Below, piece after piece: positions 24,118-32,313 of a stretch of 52,870 bases of DNA. A program made the position numbers and the translations under genes. Numbering within the stretch: position 1 is the stretch's first letter; each line of letters starts with the position of its first letter. Source of the stretch: Desulfobulbaceae bacterium (GTDB lineage: Bacteria > Desulfobacterota > Desulfobulbia > Desulfobulbales > SURF-16); the NCBI GenBank assembly GCA_020444175.1, contig JAHLLM010000038.1:1-52870 (forward strand). The letters run 5' to 3'. The notes under the pieces were generated by a model. The model was given only the letters and a program-made list of their open reading frames with translations, was not told the origin of the DNA and did no database searches.

Positions 24118-26157
24118 TCAGCTCATGAGAACTCGTTCGGGTTCCAGGATTTCATATCGGCTTATCTTGCGGCGCAGGGTGTCTTTTGAGATCTGAAGTT
24201 CACGGCAGGTGGCCATACGGCGCCATTTATTTCTTTTCAAGGCTTGTTCGATAATGAATTTTTCAGCCTCGTCCATTGTCATTGGTTGGTTGGGACCGCT
24301 CAGGCAAGTGGCGTTTTCTTTTGTGCCTTTAAAGGGTTCGGGGAGATGCTCAGGCTGTATAAGGCCGCCCTGGCAAAGTATGAAGGCGTACTCTATAATA
24401 TTTTGTAATTCCCTGACATTGCCGGGGTAATCATGGTGCATCAGAGAAGCCATTGCCTCGTCTGATATGCCCCCGATGTCTTTATTCCTTTCCCTGTTGT
24501 ATTTCTCTATTATATGCTCGACAAGCACTGGTATGTCTTCACGACGCTCCCGCAGTGGAGGAATGAGCAGCTTGACCACATTGAGACGATAGTAAAGATC
24601 GTCCCGAAAAACACCTTCCTGCATTAAGGTTTCAAGGTCTCGGTGAGTGGCGGCGATAATGCGTACATCAGTATGTATGGGTGTTGCGGAACCCAACGGT
24701 TCATATTGTTTTTCCTGGATGACACGCAGGAGTTTTACCTGAACTGCCGGGTTGATATCTCCGATTTCATCAAGAAACAGAGTTCCTTTTTCAGCTGCAG
24801 CAAATCTGCCTGGCCGATCCTTTTTCGCATCAGTAAAGGCGCCGGCCTTATAGCCGAAGAGTTCCGATTCGAGTAGTGTATCTGGAAGCGCTCCGCAGTT
24901 AACAGCGATAAAGGGATGGTGCCGCCGGTCGCTTTTCTGATGAAGAGCCTTGGCCATGAGTTCCTTTCCTGTCCCGCTTTCACCCAGTACCAGAACGTTA
25001 CTGTCGCTACGGGCAATTTCAGGAAGAATATCAAAAATTCGGCGAACTGAAGGACTTTTACTGATGATGTCGCCAACCTGATAACGGGAAAGCTGTTTTC
25101 GCAGAGATGTTATCACGCTGAGGTCACGGAAGCTTTCAACCCCGCCGATAATGTTCCCTTCACTGTCAACCAGAGGAGCAGCACAGATACTGACAGGTAC
25201 ACGTCTGCCCTCAGGACCGCGAATGGTAATCGATCTGTTGGTTTCCGGTTTGCCCGTACACATGCTGTGGGCAATGGCGCATGTCTCCCCGCAAATGCTT
25301 GAGTGGAAAATATCGCTGCAGGACCTACCGATTGCTTCACTGGCAGGTACTCCGGTAATTTTTTCGGCCGAGCGGTTAAAAGATGTGATTATCCATCTTC
25401 TGTTCACAGTGAAAACGCCGTCAGCAATACTATCAAGAATAAGTCCCCGTCCCTGTATGGAGGAAACGTTCCTGAAGACCTGCACTCCTCCCACTACTTT
25501 GCCTTTCGGATCTTTTAACGGCGTTGTATTAATGTTGACAGGAATGCGTTTGCCTTTGACTGTTGTAATAAAAAGCGAGCGGTTGACCACAGGCTCGCCG
25601 CTGCTGATGCTTTCTGCCAGGACGCAATTGTCGCAACCGCTTGACCGGAAGACCTCCTTGCAGGGCATACCGATAACTTCATGCCGACTCCAGCCGGTGA
25701 GTTTTTCGGCCGCCTGATTAAACGAGGTAATCCGCCATTTGCGGTCAACACTGAACACTCCGTCGTTTATGCTGTTAAGGACAAACTCGGAAACAGTATT
25801 CTGGTCATATTTTTTACTGCCTGGGAGGCTCTGGGCAATTTTTTCCAGAGAGACAAGCCATTTGACTTCATTGTAAAAAGAAATGCCGTACCTGGAAATT
25901 TTGGGACCGACCTGCGCCCATATAACCTCACCGCTGGCTATAATGTTTTCTGCTGCAATGTCAATGTTTTGTGGGATAAGGCTGAGACGCATGCCTGGAT
26001 ACAGAGCGGCATTGGTTGATATCTGGGCTCCAAGTTGATGAAGATCGAGACTGGTTGCGCGGTATTCGCGCTTATTTTCACCAAATGAGAGCGTAAATGG
26101 GAGACGAAAAGGAAAGCGATGCAGATTGCGCCGGTTTGCAGGAAGACCTTGGACCAT
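24118..26157 (-). CDS. PilZ-PAS-PAS sigma54-dependent transcriptional activator
   Basis: A 679-residue regulator: an N-terminal PilZ-like domain (about 8-100; RFPFR, but the second motif reads DLHQLG), two PAS domains (about 120-345), a sigma54 AAA+ domain (about 365-600; GESGTGKE Walker A, GTLFLDEIGDI Walker B) and a Fis-type helix-turn-helix at the end. The sigma54 contact loop is GAFTDA rather than GAFTGA, a variant seen in other activators. Each PAS carries a cysteine trio (C-x8-C-x2/3-C: PCKEVFRSSGCDNC and SCSDIFHSSICGETC), which may bind a redox cofactor. It should couple cyclic di-GMP and redox input to transcription. GAGGAG precedes the ATG at 26157. It is the last gene in a minus-strand signalling run. 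Confidence 0.93.
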   Translation of the reverse strand: MVQGLPANRRNLHRFPFRLPFTLSFGENKREYRATSLDLHQLGAQISTNAALYPGMRLSLIPQNIDIAAENIIASGEVIWAQVGPKISRYGISFYNEVKWLVSLEKIAQSLPGSKKYDQNTVSEFVLNSINDGVFSVDRKWRITSFNQAAEKLTGWSRHEVIGMPCKEVFRSSGCDNCVLAESISSGEPVVNRSLFITTVKGKRIPVNINTTPLKDPKGKVVGGVQVFRNVSSIQGRGLILDSIADGVFTVNRRWIITSFNRSAEKITGVPASEAIGRSCSDIFHSSICGETCAIAHSMCTGKPETNRSITIRGPEGRRVPVSICAAPLVDSEGNIIGGVESFRDLSVITSLRKQLSRYQVGDIISKSPSVRRIFDILPEIARSDSNVLVLGESGTGKELMAKALHQKSDRRHHPFIAVNCGALPDTLLESELFGYKAGAFTDAKKDRPGRFAAAEKGTLFLDEIGDINPAVQVKLLRVIQEKQYEPLGSATPIHTDVRIIAATHRDLETLMQEGVFRDDLYYRLNVVKLLIPPLRERREDIPVLVEHIIEKYNRERNKDIGGISDEAMASLMHHDYPGNVRELQNIIEYAFILCQGGLIQPEHLPEPFKGTKENATCLSGPNQPMTMDEAEKFIIEQALKRNKWRRMATCRELQISKDTLRRKISRYEILEPERVLMS

Positions 26158-26178
26158 AATGCTCCTCTCGTATATGAT

Positions 26179-26208
26179 ATATTGTCAATTGTAATATACA
26201 ATATTGTA
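26179..26208. promoter_or_regulatory. Palindromic AT-rich operator-like site upstream of the sigma54 activator
   Basis: Two adjoining dyads, the imperfect ATATTGTCAATTGTAATAT (26179-26197) and the perfect TACAATATTGTA (26197-26208), lie 20-50 nt upstream of the activator's start codon. TTGACA is present on the minus strand but no good -10 follows. They may be binding sites for a dimeric regulator or for autoregulation. Confidence 0.4.
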
Positions 26209-26261
26209 ATACGAAAAATGCGTCCCTACAAGCGAAAAAAAGGAGAATGGGCGAAAAATGA

Positions 26262-27785
26262 TCACTTTTTCTTGGTTGCCACGATAAAAAGATTAATTCC
26301 CATCTGTTCAGAGATGATTTCAACCTGATTGCCGAAAGGAGAATCGTGAAATATTTCTTTAAATTCATCAGGACTGCGGTGGATGAGGCGCCATTGCAGA
26401 ATATGATCCATAACGGTGCGATTGGGATTTGCTGGGGCAAAATTACCGAGGATAAGTTTGCCTCCCGGCTTAAGATGCTCATGACAGCGGGTGGCAAAGC
26501 GCATAACCAGGCGGTCGTCAAGATAGTCCATCAGCCCGGACGAGTAAATAATGTTATGCTGGCCGAAGTTCTGCTGTACCCTGCCCAGCGCCCATTTCAC
26601 AAGGTTTTCAGTCATGAGGCGAATTGAGGCCTTGTGGGGAAAGGTGTTTACCCGCTGATTCGTAAACTGGAGAGCCTCAGAATCAATATCTACACACAGG
26701 GCGTTTATTCGGTCGCTGTAGGTGCATTCTTCTAAAAAATCAAAAAGTTCCCGGTTCGAACCGCAGGCCAGATTCACTATGTGTACTGGTTCCCCTGAGT
26801 TCAGGAAATCTTTCGAAAATTCAGCAAGTTTGTTCTTAAGAAGTTTTCGTCTTGATCGGATAGCCCGGGCGGCCGGAGTTCTGAGTAACCAGCTGTCGAT
26901 GAGTATTCCTAACTTCCCATCTCCATCCGGTTGATTGGCATAAAGAATTTCAATCATGTTGAAATCCCCGGCATAACCCTTGGGTTTATAATAGGCGCGT
27001 TCCGCAAAACGACTTCTCATGAAATAGGGGAAGGCCTCCTTGAAAACATAACCCCAGACCATTTCTGCGTCTTTATCGTTAATTAATTGGCTCTCTATGG
27101 ACGTGAGAGTGTCATTAAATTCATTGAGCAGGATATCGCATTTTTCCTGGAGTTGGGTTGGAATTTCCGCTTCAGGGTTTTTTTGCAGGGCGTAAGCAAT
27201 GTCAAAGAAACGGGCTTTGAATTCTTCAATGAACGGATTAATGTCGTGCCATTTCCGGCTTTTCAGGAAGTCATGGGGGAGAGGCTTTGAATCCCGGTGG
27301 CCTTTGCCTCCGGTTGAAAGTGAAGCGGCATAACCGGTAAGCGGTTCAGTCTCCTCAAGAATACGCCTGAATTTGGCACAGATTGATTGGGAAAGAAAGG
27401 TGAGGAATTTGCAGTAGGAGAGTGGATTCTCCTTCTGAAATTTCTCCATTGATTCAAGGCTGAAAATATGTATCGCCGCATCCTCTACAGCTTTTATTTC
27501 CCTGACCCTGGACTCACCATCAAAAAAACCGATCTCACCGAAAAATTGATCCGAACCGAGGAGAGCAACGGTAATTTTTGTGTCATTTACAGTGTAGTAA
27601 ACTTCCACCGTTCCGTGTTCAATATAAAAAAAAGATCGAAAGAGACTGTTTAAGTCAATTTCTTTTCCCTTGGCGCATTCCAGAACCTCTGAATACATAA
27701 GGGCCTGATTGAGGAACGTTGTGTCTCCTGGTTCGTAAAAAACCAACGACGGATGTTGTTGTTTTTTATTCATATCTTCGTTCAT
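26262..27785 (-). CDS. cNMP-binding domain fused to class I SAM methyltransferase (paralogue 1)
   Basis: A 507-residue protein. The first 150 residues form a Crp-like cyclic-nucleotide-binding fold, with the binding cassette FGEIGFFDGESRVR retaining the GE and an arginine. A helical linker follows, with the hallmark ERAYYKPKGYAGDFNM, then a Rossmann methyltransferase with NLACGSNRELFDFL (SAM loop) and LCVDIDSEALQF. From memory, the KPKGYAGD-type family includes proteins annotated as PhcB-like 3-hydroxypalmitate methyl ester synthases; this is not proven here. The ATG at 27785 (GAAGAG upstream) is preferred over GTG at 27794. A close paralogue lies at 29894-31438 with an HD-GYP gene between. 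The substrate is unknown; a fatty acid or lipid signal is a hypothesis. Confidence 0.85.
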   Translation of the reverse strand: MNEDMNKKQQHPSLVFYEPGDTTFLNQALMYSEVLECAKGKEIDLNSLFRSFFYIEHGTVEVYYTVNDTKITVALLGSDQFFGEIGFFDGESRVREIKAVEDAAIHIFSLESMEKFQKENPLSYCKFLTFLSQSICAKFRRILEETEPLTGYAASLSTGGKGHRDSKPLPHDFLKSRKWHDINPFIEEFKARFFDIAYALQKNPEAEIPTQLQEKCDILLNEFNDTLTSIESQLINDKDAEMVWGYVFKEAFPYFMRSRFAERAYYKPKGYAGDFNMIEILYANQPDGDGKLGILIDSWLLRTPAARAIRSRRKLLKNKLAEFSKDFLNSGEPVHIVNLACGSNRELFDFLEECTYSDRINALCVDIDSEALQFTNQRVNTFPHKASIRLMTENLVKWALGRVQQNFGQHNIIYSSGLMDYLDDRLVMRFATRCHEHLKPGGKLILGNFAPANPNRTVMDHILQWRLIHRSPDEFKEIFHDSPFGNQVEIISEQMGINLFIVATKKK

Positions 27786-27909
27786 TCTCTTCACCGTTTT
27801 GGGTGGCCGCCAAAATGAAGGATTTCAAGGAAGGAACTATGACTATTTCATAATGAAGTAGTAAGAAGATCCGTCTTGCATGCTGCCTTCAATTTCTGGC
27901 AGGCATTTA

Positions 27910-29598
27910 CTATGAAATGAGATTTGTTCTGGTTTTTTTGAAGTATTTTTCCGTGGCAAGAAACGCTTCAATGACTTTAGGGTCAAATTGTTTATTGCTT
28001 TCTTCGACAATTATTTTTTTTGCCATATCATGGGAATAAGCGGACTTGTAACATCGTAATGAGGTAAGTGCGTCATAAACGTCGGCCAGGGCGACAATGC
28101 GGGCTGACAAAGGAATGTCATCTCCCTTGAGACCAGAGGGGTAACCACTGCCGTCCCATTTTTCATGATGATAATAGGCAATCTGCTTACCCAGGCTGAG
28201 AAAAGATTGCATTTCAATCATTTTTTCGCTCTCCATCAAAGTATCTCCACCATACACAGTATGGCATTTCATGGCTTCAAACTCCGTGTCGGTCAGTTTG
28301 CCGGGTTTGAGTAGGATGGTATCCGGAATGCCAACTTTGCCAATATCATGAAGTATGGATGAAAGGTATATATCTTCTATATATTCGTGGGTAATATAGC
28401 CTTTATAAGGAACATGCTTTGCCATTTCCGTAGCAAGAATTTTAGCGTATTCCCGTATCCTCTCAAGATGGTTGCCGGTATCCTTGTCTCTGAATTCGGC
28501 AAGTTTCGCCAGAGCAAGAATTGCTGTTGTCCGCGAATTTTCTATCATGGTGTAGGATTCAAGTAATTTCCTTTCCAGTGTTTTTCTTGCCGAAATGTCC
28601 CTGATAACAAGCTGGTAGCCATGGGCATCCTTTTTGGCAATTTGCCTGGCGTTGCATTCCATTTCCAGTTTGTTTTTTGGGCCTGCCTGAAGGATAAATT
28701 GGAAATCCTTAACAGATCCTTCCTGGAAAAGGGCAGGAAACATGCCTTCGGAGACTGTCAGGCGGCTGTCCGGATGCACTATGTCAATAAGAGGCTTGCC
28801 TTGAATATCCTGCTGCTTTTTTTTGACAGCGGAATAAAAATGCTGATTTGCCACCTGAATGAGCGTTTGACGGTCTATGAGGACAATAAGGTCAAGAATG
28901 TTCTCGTACAGCTCTTTGTATCGAAGTTTGGATTCTTCAATATTTTTCATCCTTTTATCGACTTCGTTCTCAAGATTGTGGGTATAAAAGGAAAGGTCTT
29001 TATTCAGAGATTTTAATTTCATGTTGAGGTTGAATTTTCTTATCCTGGCTTTTGTTTCTTCATTACATTGCACAAGACTGACGACAATTATTGACAGAAA
29101 AAAGAAACTGTTGCTGAAAAAAATCTTCACATTTTCTGTGTCCGGTCGGGCGAACAGAAAGACAGGTATGGCATAAACAAGATAGAGAGAAACTCCGGCA
29201 AATGCCGCCTGTTTGAAGCTCAGGGGAAGGATGGAAAAGGCACCGACAGCGATCAGCAGAAGGCCGACGTAATATGAAGATGAATAGCCCCCGGTTTTAA
29301 GGACCATCATGGTGATAGTTAATCCTCCCAGCAGGTAGGAAGAAAACGTTATAAACCGGCTGGTGGTGTCACTCGTATTTTTGGTAAGCAGGTAAAAAAA
29401 GAGGACAAGGATAAGTGCAAAAAGTATTCTGTAGACCAGAAAAAGTTGGAAGTGTTCTCGAACAATAAAATAATCAAGAATTGAAAAAAGCGGGAAAAAA
29501 ATTATTCCAAGCCAGTGAAAGATAATTGATCTCTGTAAAAAGAGATTTCTTTTCTCCTGGGAAAAATTTACCTGATATTGGTGAGATGTCTGTTCCAT
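27910..29598 (-). CDS. Membrane HD-GYP phosphodiesterase with six-helix sensor and PAS (paralogue)
   Basis: A 562-residue paralogue of the protein at 18159-19949, with the same order: about six membrane helices (20-190) with KTGGYSSSYYVG, a coiled coil, a PAS domain (about 220-335) and an HD-GYP domain with HDIGKVGIPD (H417-D418), HHEKWDGSGYPSG and ADVYDALT. It should hydrolyse cyclic di-GMP. It lies between two cNMP-methyltransferase genes. No Shine-Dalgarno sequence is visible before its ATG, and a 181-bp mobile repeat ends only 18 nt upstream, so its native leader has probably been displaced. Expression may therefore depend on the repeat or on read-through from the upstream methyltransferase. 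Confidence 0.93.
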   Translation of the reverse strand: MEQTSHQYQVNFSQEKRNLFLQRSIIFHWLGIIFFPLFSILDYFIVREHFQLFLVYRILFALILVLFFYLLTKNTSDTTSRFITFSSYLLGGLTITMMVLKTGGYSSSYYVGLLLIAVGAFSILPLSFKQAAFAGVSLYLVYAIPVFLFARPDTENVKIFFSNSFFFLSIIVVSLVQCNEETKARIRKFNLNMKLKSLNKDLSFYTHNLENEVDKRMKNIEESKLRYKELYENILDLIVLIDRQTLIQVANQHFYSAVKKKQQDIQGKPLIDIVHPDSRLTVSEGMFPALFQEGSVKDFQFILQAGPKNKLEMECNARQIAKKDAHGYQLVIRDISARKTLERKLLESYTMIENSRTTAILALAKLAEFRDKDTGNHLERIREYAKILATEMAKHVPYKGYITHEYIEDIYLSSILHDIGKVGIPDTILLKPGKLTDTEFEAMKCHTVYGGDTLMESEKMIEMQSFLSLGKQIAYYHHEKWDGSGYPSGLKGDDIPLSARIVALADVYDALTSLRCYKSAYSHDMAKKIIVEESNKQFDPKVIEAFLATEKYFKKTRTNLIS

Positions 29599-29616
29599 TT
29601 TGACAATTACTTATAT

Positions 29617-29797
29617 GATTACCACTCATCTTCAGCCTTTTTATACGTCATTCCCGCGAAAGCGGGAATCTAGACGGACTAGCCAGCTATTCTGGATTCC
29701 CGCCTTCGCGGGAATGACTTTTGTGGAGACAGTATTTTTTGAATTATTAATGCATTACAGTACCAGCTGCAAAGCTGGCTGATTTTCAGTGGTAATC
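29617..29797. mobile_element. R3 MITE copy b (181 bp)
   Basis: Same length and orientation as 13129-13309. The ends GATTACCACT and AGTGGTAATC are perfectly inverted, and pairing extends outward to ATATGATTACCACT. It contains two facing CATTCCCGCGAAAGC-type arms. It lies 18 nt upstream of the HD-GYP start. The remaining 96 nt to the methyltransferase gene show nothing further. Confidence 0.83.
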
Positions 29798-29893
29798 ATA
29801 TTTTGTGTTGAAATTATAAAAGTGGAAGGTCAACTTCGTGACTTTTTACGATTTTTTTCAATATCAGAAGCAGTTGAACATATAAAATTTCAT

Positions 29894-31438
29894 TTAGCTT
29901 GTTTTTTTGGTAGCCAGAGCAAAAATGTTTACCTGTTCACTTTCAGAAATTATTTCAATATCATCTCCAAAAGGAGTATCCCTGAACAGATTCCTTAAAT
30001 CATCCGGGGTCCGATAGATGAGATGCCAGTGCAAAATTTCATCCATGAAGATCTGGTCCGGATAGGGCGCAAAGTTGCCAAGGATAAGTTTGCCTCCAGG
30101 GCAGAGATGTTCATAGCAGCGTCGTATCATTGACTGGAAAAGGCGTCTGTCAAGATAATCGCAAAGACCGGATGAATAGATTATCTGCTGTTGGCCTATC
30201 TGGTGACTGACCCTCCCAAGAGCCCATTTGACAAGGTTTTCATTCATAAGACGGATTGAGGCTTTATGCGGGAAGATGTTGACCGTCTGATTGGTAAACT
30301 GCAGTGCCTCGGAGTCTATATCCACACAAAGAGCCTCTATGACATCACTGTATGTGCAGTCAGAGAGAAAGTCAAAAAGCTCCCTGTTGGGTCCGCAGGC
30401 CAGGTTCATTATCCTGATACGATTCGTTTTATTGAGTAATTCTTGTGTTAAATGGCCCAGATGCCGTGATAATAGTTTTCTTCTTCCCCGGATAGCTTTT
30501 GCTCCGGGACGCTGCAGGCACCAGGCATCGACAATTTTGCCGAGTTTGCCATCCCCATCCGGTTTGTTTCGATAGATATGCTCCATCATGAGAAAATCAC
30601 CGGCATAACCTTTGGGCTTATAATAAGCTCTTTCGACAAAACGGCTTCGCATGATGTATGGGAAAATTTCCTTGAATATATACCCCCACATGAAGTCCCT
30701 GTCTTCAGGGCCTTCCATCATTTTTTTATAAATACACAGGTTCTCGTTTATTGAATCCAGCACCTCGAAACATTGGTGTGTAATTTCCTCATCCGGATCA
30801 AGAGATTCACCGTCTTCCTGAAGGCGATAAGATAAATTAAAGAGAACTGCTTTGGCTGCTTCAATATCCTGACTTACAGTGCGCCAGGTTGTACTTTGCA
30901 TGCATTTGGCAGGAATCGGTTTTGATTCGGTGAAGCTTTTCCTTTTACCGGTAAGAGAAGCTGCATAGCTGGTCAGAGGCTCGTTTTCTTCGAGGACTCT
31001 TCTGAATTTTTGACAGATCAACTGGGATAAGCAGGTGACAAGTCTTCCGTAAAGGTGTGGTTCCTCAATGAAAAGTTTCTCAATAACAGGCTGGCTGAAG
31101 CGGCATATTTCAGCATCTTCGGTCGCCCTGATATCACGAACTCGCGACCCTCCGTCAAAAAAACCGATCTCGCCGAAAAATTGACCCGCTCCCAGCAGTG
31201 CCACAGTAATTTTTGTCTCGTTTGCCGTGTATGAAACTTCAATTATTCCGTTCCTGACATAATAAAAGGCCCGGCTGTCGTGAAGTTCAATGGCTTCGCC
31301 GGCAGAACAGGAAAAGACGTCAGAGTAAGGAAGGATTTTTTTTAGAAATCCCTGTTGCTCCATTGTGTTTGCCCCATCAAGGGCAGCATTTTGATCAGTA
31401 AAAGAAGGAAGTGAAGACAAAACGGGTGACTGTTCCAT
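29894..31438 (-). CDS. cNMP-binding domain fused to class I SAM methyltransferase (paralogue 2)
   Basis: A 514-residue close paralogue of 26262-27785, differing mostly at the N-terminus and linker. The cNMP fold keeps FGEIGFFDGGSRVR; the linker has ERAYYKPKGYAGDFLM and AIRGRRKLL; the methyltransferase has NLACGPNRELFDFL and LCVDIDSEALQFTNQ, then IIYSSGLCDYLD. The near-identical catalytic cores suggest a duplication followed by divergence of the sensory half, perhaps for different ligands or different acyl substrates. It starts 57 nt after the PilZ gene and 295 nt before the HD-GYP gene, a gap enlarged by a mobile repeat. The ribosome binding site (GGGAAC) is weak. Substrate and ligand are not determined. 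Confidence 0.85.
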   Translation of the reverse strand: MEQSPVLSSLPSFTDQNAALDGANTMEQQGFLKKILPYSDVFSCSAGEAIELHDSRAFYYVRNGIIEVSYTANETKITVALLGAGQFFGEIGFFDGGSRVRDIRATEDAEICRFSQPVIEKLFIEEPHLYGRLVTCLSQLICQKFRRVLEENEPLTSYAASLTGKRKSFTESKPIPAKCMQSTTWRTVSQDIEAAKAVLFNLSYRLQEDGESLDPDEEITHQCFEVLDSINENLCIYKKMMEGPEDRDFMWGYIFKEIFPYIMRSRFVERAYYKPKGYAGDFLMMEHIYRNKPDGDGKLGKIVDAWCLQRPGAKAIRGRRKLLSRHLGHLTQELLNKTNRIRIMNLACGPNRELFDFLSDCTYSDVIEALCVDIDSEALQFTNQTVNIFPHKASIRLMNENLVKWALGRVSHQIGQQQIIYSSGLCDYLDRRLFQSMIRRCYEHLCPGGKLILGNFAPYPDQIFMDEILHWHLIYRTPDDLRNLFRDTPFGDDIEIISESEQVNIFALATKKTS

Positions 31439-31495
31439 AATGTTCCCGGCTGAGCACTGGATTTTTTTGTTGAACGAATGGCACTAATGGAATTT

Positions 31496-31873
31496 TCAGA
31501 TATCGCTCCGGCCATATTTCTCTATTACTCTGAGGAGATGCTCTTTGTGTTCGCGGGATAGCGACTTGAACTTCACGCATCTTCTCCGCATGGTGATCTG
31601 ACTGAAAGGTTGTTCGTTCGGTAAGACGAAATCATTGACTGTTTTAATGGGCAGGTTCTCCAGAAAAACTCCTTCATCTGCCAGGACATCAAGTCCGGCT
31701 GATTCAAGTGATGCGCCATTTGTTGAGAAATAGCTGAAAGCCAGGCCTGACATGCTGATATCGATAATCTGACCCAGTTTATTGGCAGGAGGACGAAGGA
31801 AGGCGTATGTGCCGTCACGCATAATAAATCTTTTATGCTTCCTCCGTTCTTTAAATGATATTTCTTTTTCCAT
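31496..31873 (-). CDS. PilZ domain protein
   Basis: A 125-residue single-domain cyclic di-GMP receptor. The PilZ signature is canonical: RxxxR as RFIMR and DxSxxG as DISMSG about 20 residues later. A second conserved half follows, with LPIKTVND and MRRRCVKFKSLS. The start is ATG 31873, which follows GAGG at a 6-nt spacing; the longer frame to 31984 is rejected. It is the first gene of the minus-strand island that continues into the cNMP-methyltransferases, HD-GYP and sigma54 activator. It resembles the PilZ protein at 44255. It probably binds c-di-GMP and then a partner protein. Confidence 0.88.
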   Translation of the reverse strand: MEKEISFKERRKHKRFIMRDGTYAFLRPPANKLGQIIDISMSGLAFSYFSTNGASLESAGLDVLADEGVFLENLPIKTVNDFVLPNEQPFSQITMRRRCVKFKSLSREHKEHLLRVIEKYGRSDI

Positions 31874-32313
31874 GGCTGACCTCATTTTTTTAATCAATCT
31901 TCCTGTACATCGGCTGTGGACTGTTAAAGCATGTTCGATTGCCATAACACACTGAACTGTCATGATTCGAGCAAACAGCCGCAAGGGGAAATAGACCTTT
32001 TTAAATACTCATTATGACAGTAACCTTTAGTTGAATCAATCAAGAAAAATGTTTTCCGGCAATTTTTGGCAAATGGATGTGATAAAAAAACTGTGCTTGA
32101 CAATTGTCAGGCAGTCATTGTCTAATTTTCTTAGCTTCTGATGTGATTTCCCAGTCATGTTTGACGGTTTCGCAAAAAAAAGATCAACCGTCGCCACTAC
32201 GTATGTAACTTGTTGATATTGCTTGGGCGGATGGTCAGCTTCAGGACTTTTTGTGATAGTGTCATGTTTGAGTCTCGTCACTTGTTTTGTTTTTTTCAAC
32301 CGGAGAAGAGACC
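31874..32313. other. Divergent intergenic region
   Basis: It separates the minus-strand PilZ gene from the plus-strand cNMP-GAF gene and should hold both promoters. Frames reading through it are antisense extensions with no ribosome binding site. The only structure found is the 40-bp repeat at 32213-32252. Confidence 0.4.
32213..32252 (+). repeat. 40-bp dispersed repeat (two copies in window)
   Basis: TTGATATT, five variable bases, GGCGGATGGTCAGCTTCAG, then G(A/G)CTTTTT. The same pattern with identical spacing lies inverted at 52532-52571. A partial match, GGCGGATGGTCA, is at 13392-13403. This copy lies 62 nt upstream of the cNMP-GAF start. Confidence 0.65.

Noticed and set aside
26740-26775. 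GGTTCGAACC-type sequence resembling a tRNA T-arm
   Set aside because: It lies inside the conserved methyltransferase coding sequence and no cloverleaf can be formed around it.
29600-29782. Plus-strand frame reading SFPRKRESR and WIPAFAGMT
   Set aside because: This is the familiar artefact of translating the CATTCCCGCGAAAGCGGGAA repeat; the whole frame lies in the R3 element and has no ribosome binding site.
31874-31984. N-terminal extension of the PilZ frame
   Set aside because: The ATG at 31873 has GAGG at good spacing and begins just before the PilZ motif; the extension lacks conserved sequence.
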